Made by a program: the position numbers and the translations under genes
Part shown: positions 63,401-64,000 of the stretch, one piece after another
Layout: each line of letters begins with the position of its first letter
Position numbering within the stretch: position 1 is the stretch's first letter
Source of the DNA: Adineta vaga
Taxonomy: Eukaryota > Rotifera
Reading direction: 5' to 3'
NCBI GenBank assembly: GCA_021613535.1
Contig: CP075497.1
Coordinates: 8,928,001 to 8,992,000, forward strand
DNA: 64,000 bases
The notes under the pieces: generated by a model
Told to the model about the DNA's origin: nothing
Database searches by the model: none
Seen by the model: the letters and a program-made list of their open reading frames with translations, nothing else

Positions 63401-64000
63401 ATAATTAATAATTATTTTTCTATTGGTGTTGTAAGTTATCGAAATGAGAGGAGAAAACAAAAAATGATGAAAATCAATCGTATTTAGGATGCTTCAATTG
63501 CCCATCGATTCCATTTAATGCGTGAAAAACATCCGGAAAAATTTAGTAGCAGGTTGAAATATTTTCATGATTGATATGATTATTTTAAAGAAAAAATGTT
63601 TATCTTTAGGATGAAAAATAGATTATGGTATTTAGAATTTGGTACATCTGAAGCAATTTTTTCTACATGTAAAAATTTACATGAAAATATTGATATTATG
63701 GTAAGTATTCTATCTGCTTTTCTTTATGTAATTGTATAGTTGATATTCATAGTGTGATGGTGTTTCACTGGATTTATCGAATGGACCATCGTTAGAAGGC
63801 ATTGCTTTGTTGAATATTCCGAGTATTTATGGTGGAATATCTCTATGGGGTGAAGGTCATCGGCATAAAAGTCGTAAAATGCCTTTGAATTTCCAGCGAA
63901 AAGATTCGTATGTATATATAAATCTTTGTTGTTTAATTCTATTAATCATTGTCTGTTTGTTTGTTTTTTCAAAGGGAATTTTCAACAAGTTCAACGTCAG
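60407..64000 (+). CDS. type I diacylglycerol kinase (3' end outside window)
   Basis: A multi-exon gene cut by the window edge. The start [20 protein letters not shown] opens the recoverin-homology region typical of type I kinases (alpha, beta, gamma). A long Pro/Thr/Ser- and basic-rich insert of roughly 200 residues precedes the region with [19 protein letters not shown]. Two EF-hands follow ([24 protein letters not shown]), two C1 domains ([27 protein letters not shown]), then the catalytic domain ([41 protein letters not shown]) and the start of the accessory domain ([15 protein letters not shown]). It phosphorylates diacylglycerol to phosphatidic acid at membranes, damping PKC signalling, with calcium control through the EF-hands. 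The order and spacing match DGK beta best. A short uORF overlaps the start. Confidence 0.93.

Overview
The window looks like nuclear DNA of a bdelloid rotifer or a very close relative. It is AT-rich and gene-dense. Animal genes are broken by many tiny introns, mostly about 45-75 bases, with GT(A/G)AGT-like donors and T-rich TTTTAG acceptors. Among them sit genes of bacterial or fungal character with one or no introns. No prokaryotic operon, rRNA, tRNA, CRISPR array or intact transposon was recognised.

Layout. 0-2.2 kb: a 3'-truncated, secreted BNR_4-type beta-propeller protein (bacterial type) and an unknown one-exon membrane-anchored protein, both on the minus strand. 3.9-6.1 kb: a Polycomb RING protein (PCGF3/5-like) with a long disordered tail. 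6.3-10.6 kb: three minus-strand genes for secreted chitin-binding (CBM14, peritrophin-A) proteins; two lie only 15 bases apart. 11.7-14.2 kb: V-ATPase subunit H. 14.7-17.7 kb: mitochondrial HSP70. 18.5-22.3 kb: two secreted VanY-type (M15) peptidoglycan DD-peptidases, one carrying two fungal-type CBM1 modules, an acidic linker and a furin-like RRRR site. 25.2 kb: an unknown single-pass membrane protein. 26.5-28.8 kb: an alpha-type nicotinic (Cys-loop) receptor subunit. 29-34.8 kb, minus strand: DMAC2-like, PrimPol and an SPSB-type SPRY/SOCS-box protein. 36.2 kb: the tail of a Cys/His-rich, coiled-coil protein, probably a broken gene. 37.5-40.9 kb, minus strand: GMP synthase and a short TBCC. 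41.8-44.5 kb: RRN3. 44.9-48.3 kb: SNX9-type sorting nexin, divergent from a KIF13-type kinesin (48.6-55.9 kb). A 4.5-kb gene-free stretch follows. 60.4 kb to the end: a type I diacylglycerol kinase, incomplete at its 3' end.

Biology. Most genes are housekeeping animal genes with no functional linkage. The group that works together is the accessory set: secreted chitin-binding proteins (cuticle, trophi or gut lining) and secreted DD-peptidases that would cut bacterial wall peptides. The most unusual item is the 444-residue CBM1-CBM1-acidic linker-RRRR-Cys-rich-M15 protein, which reads as a secreted, possibly proteolytically activated antibacterial or digestive enzyme assembled from parts typical of different kingdoms.

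Method. Splice models were built by eye. Where exons are listed, lengths and phases were summed and close to a whole number of codons. Family names come from recognised motifs, not database searches.
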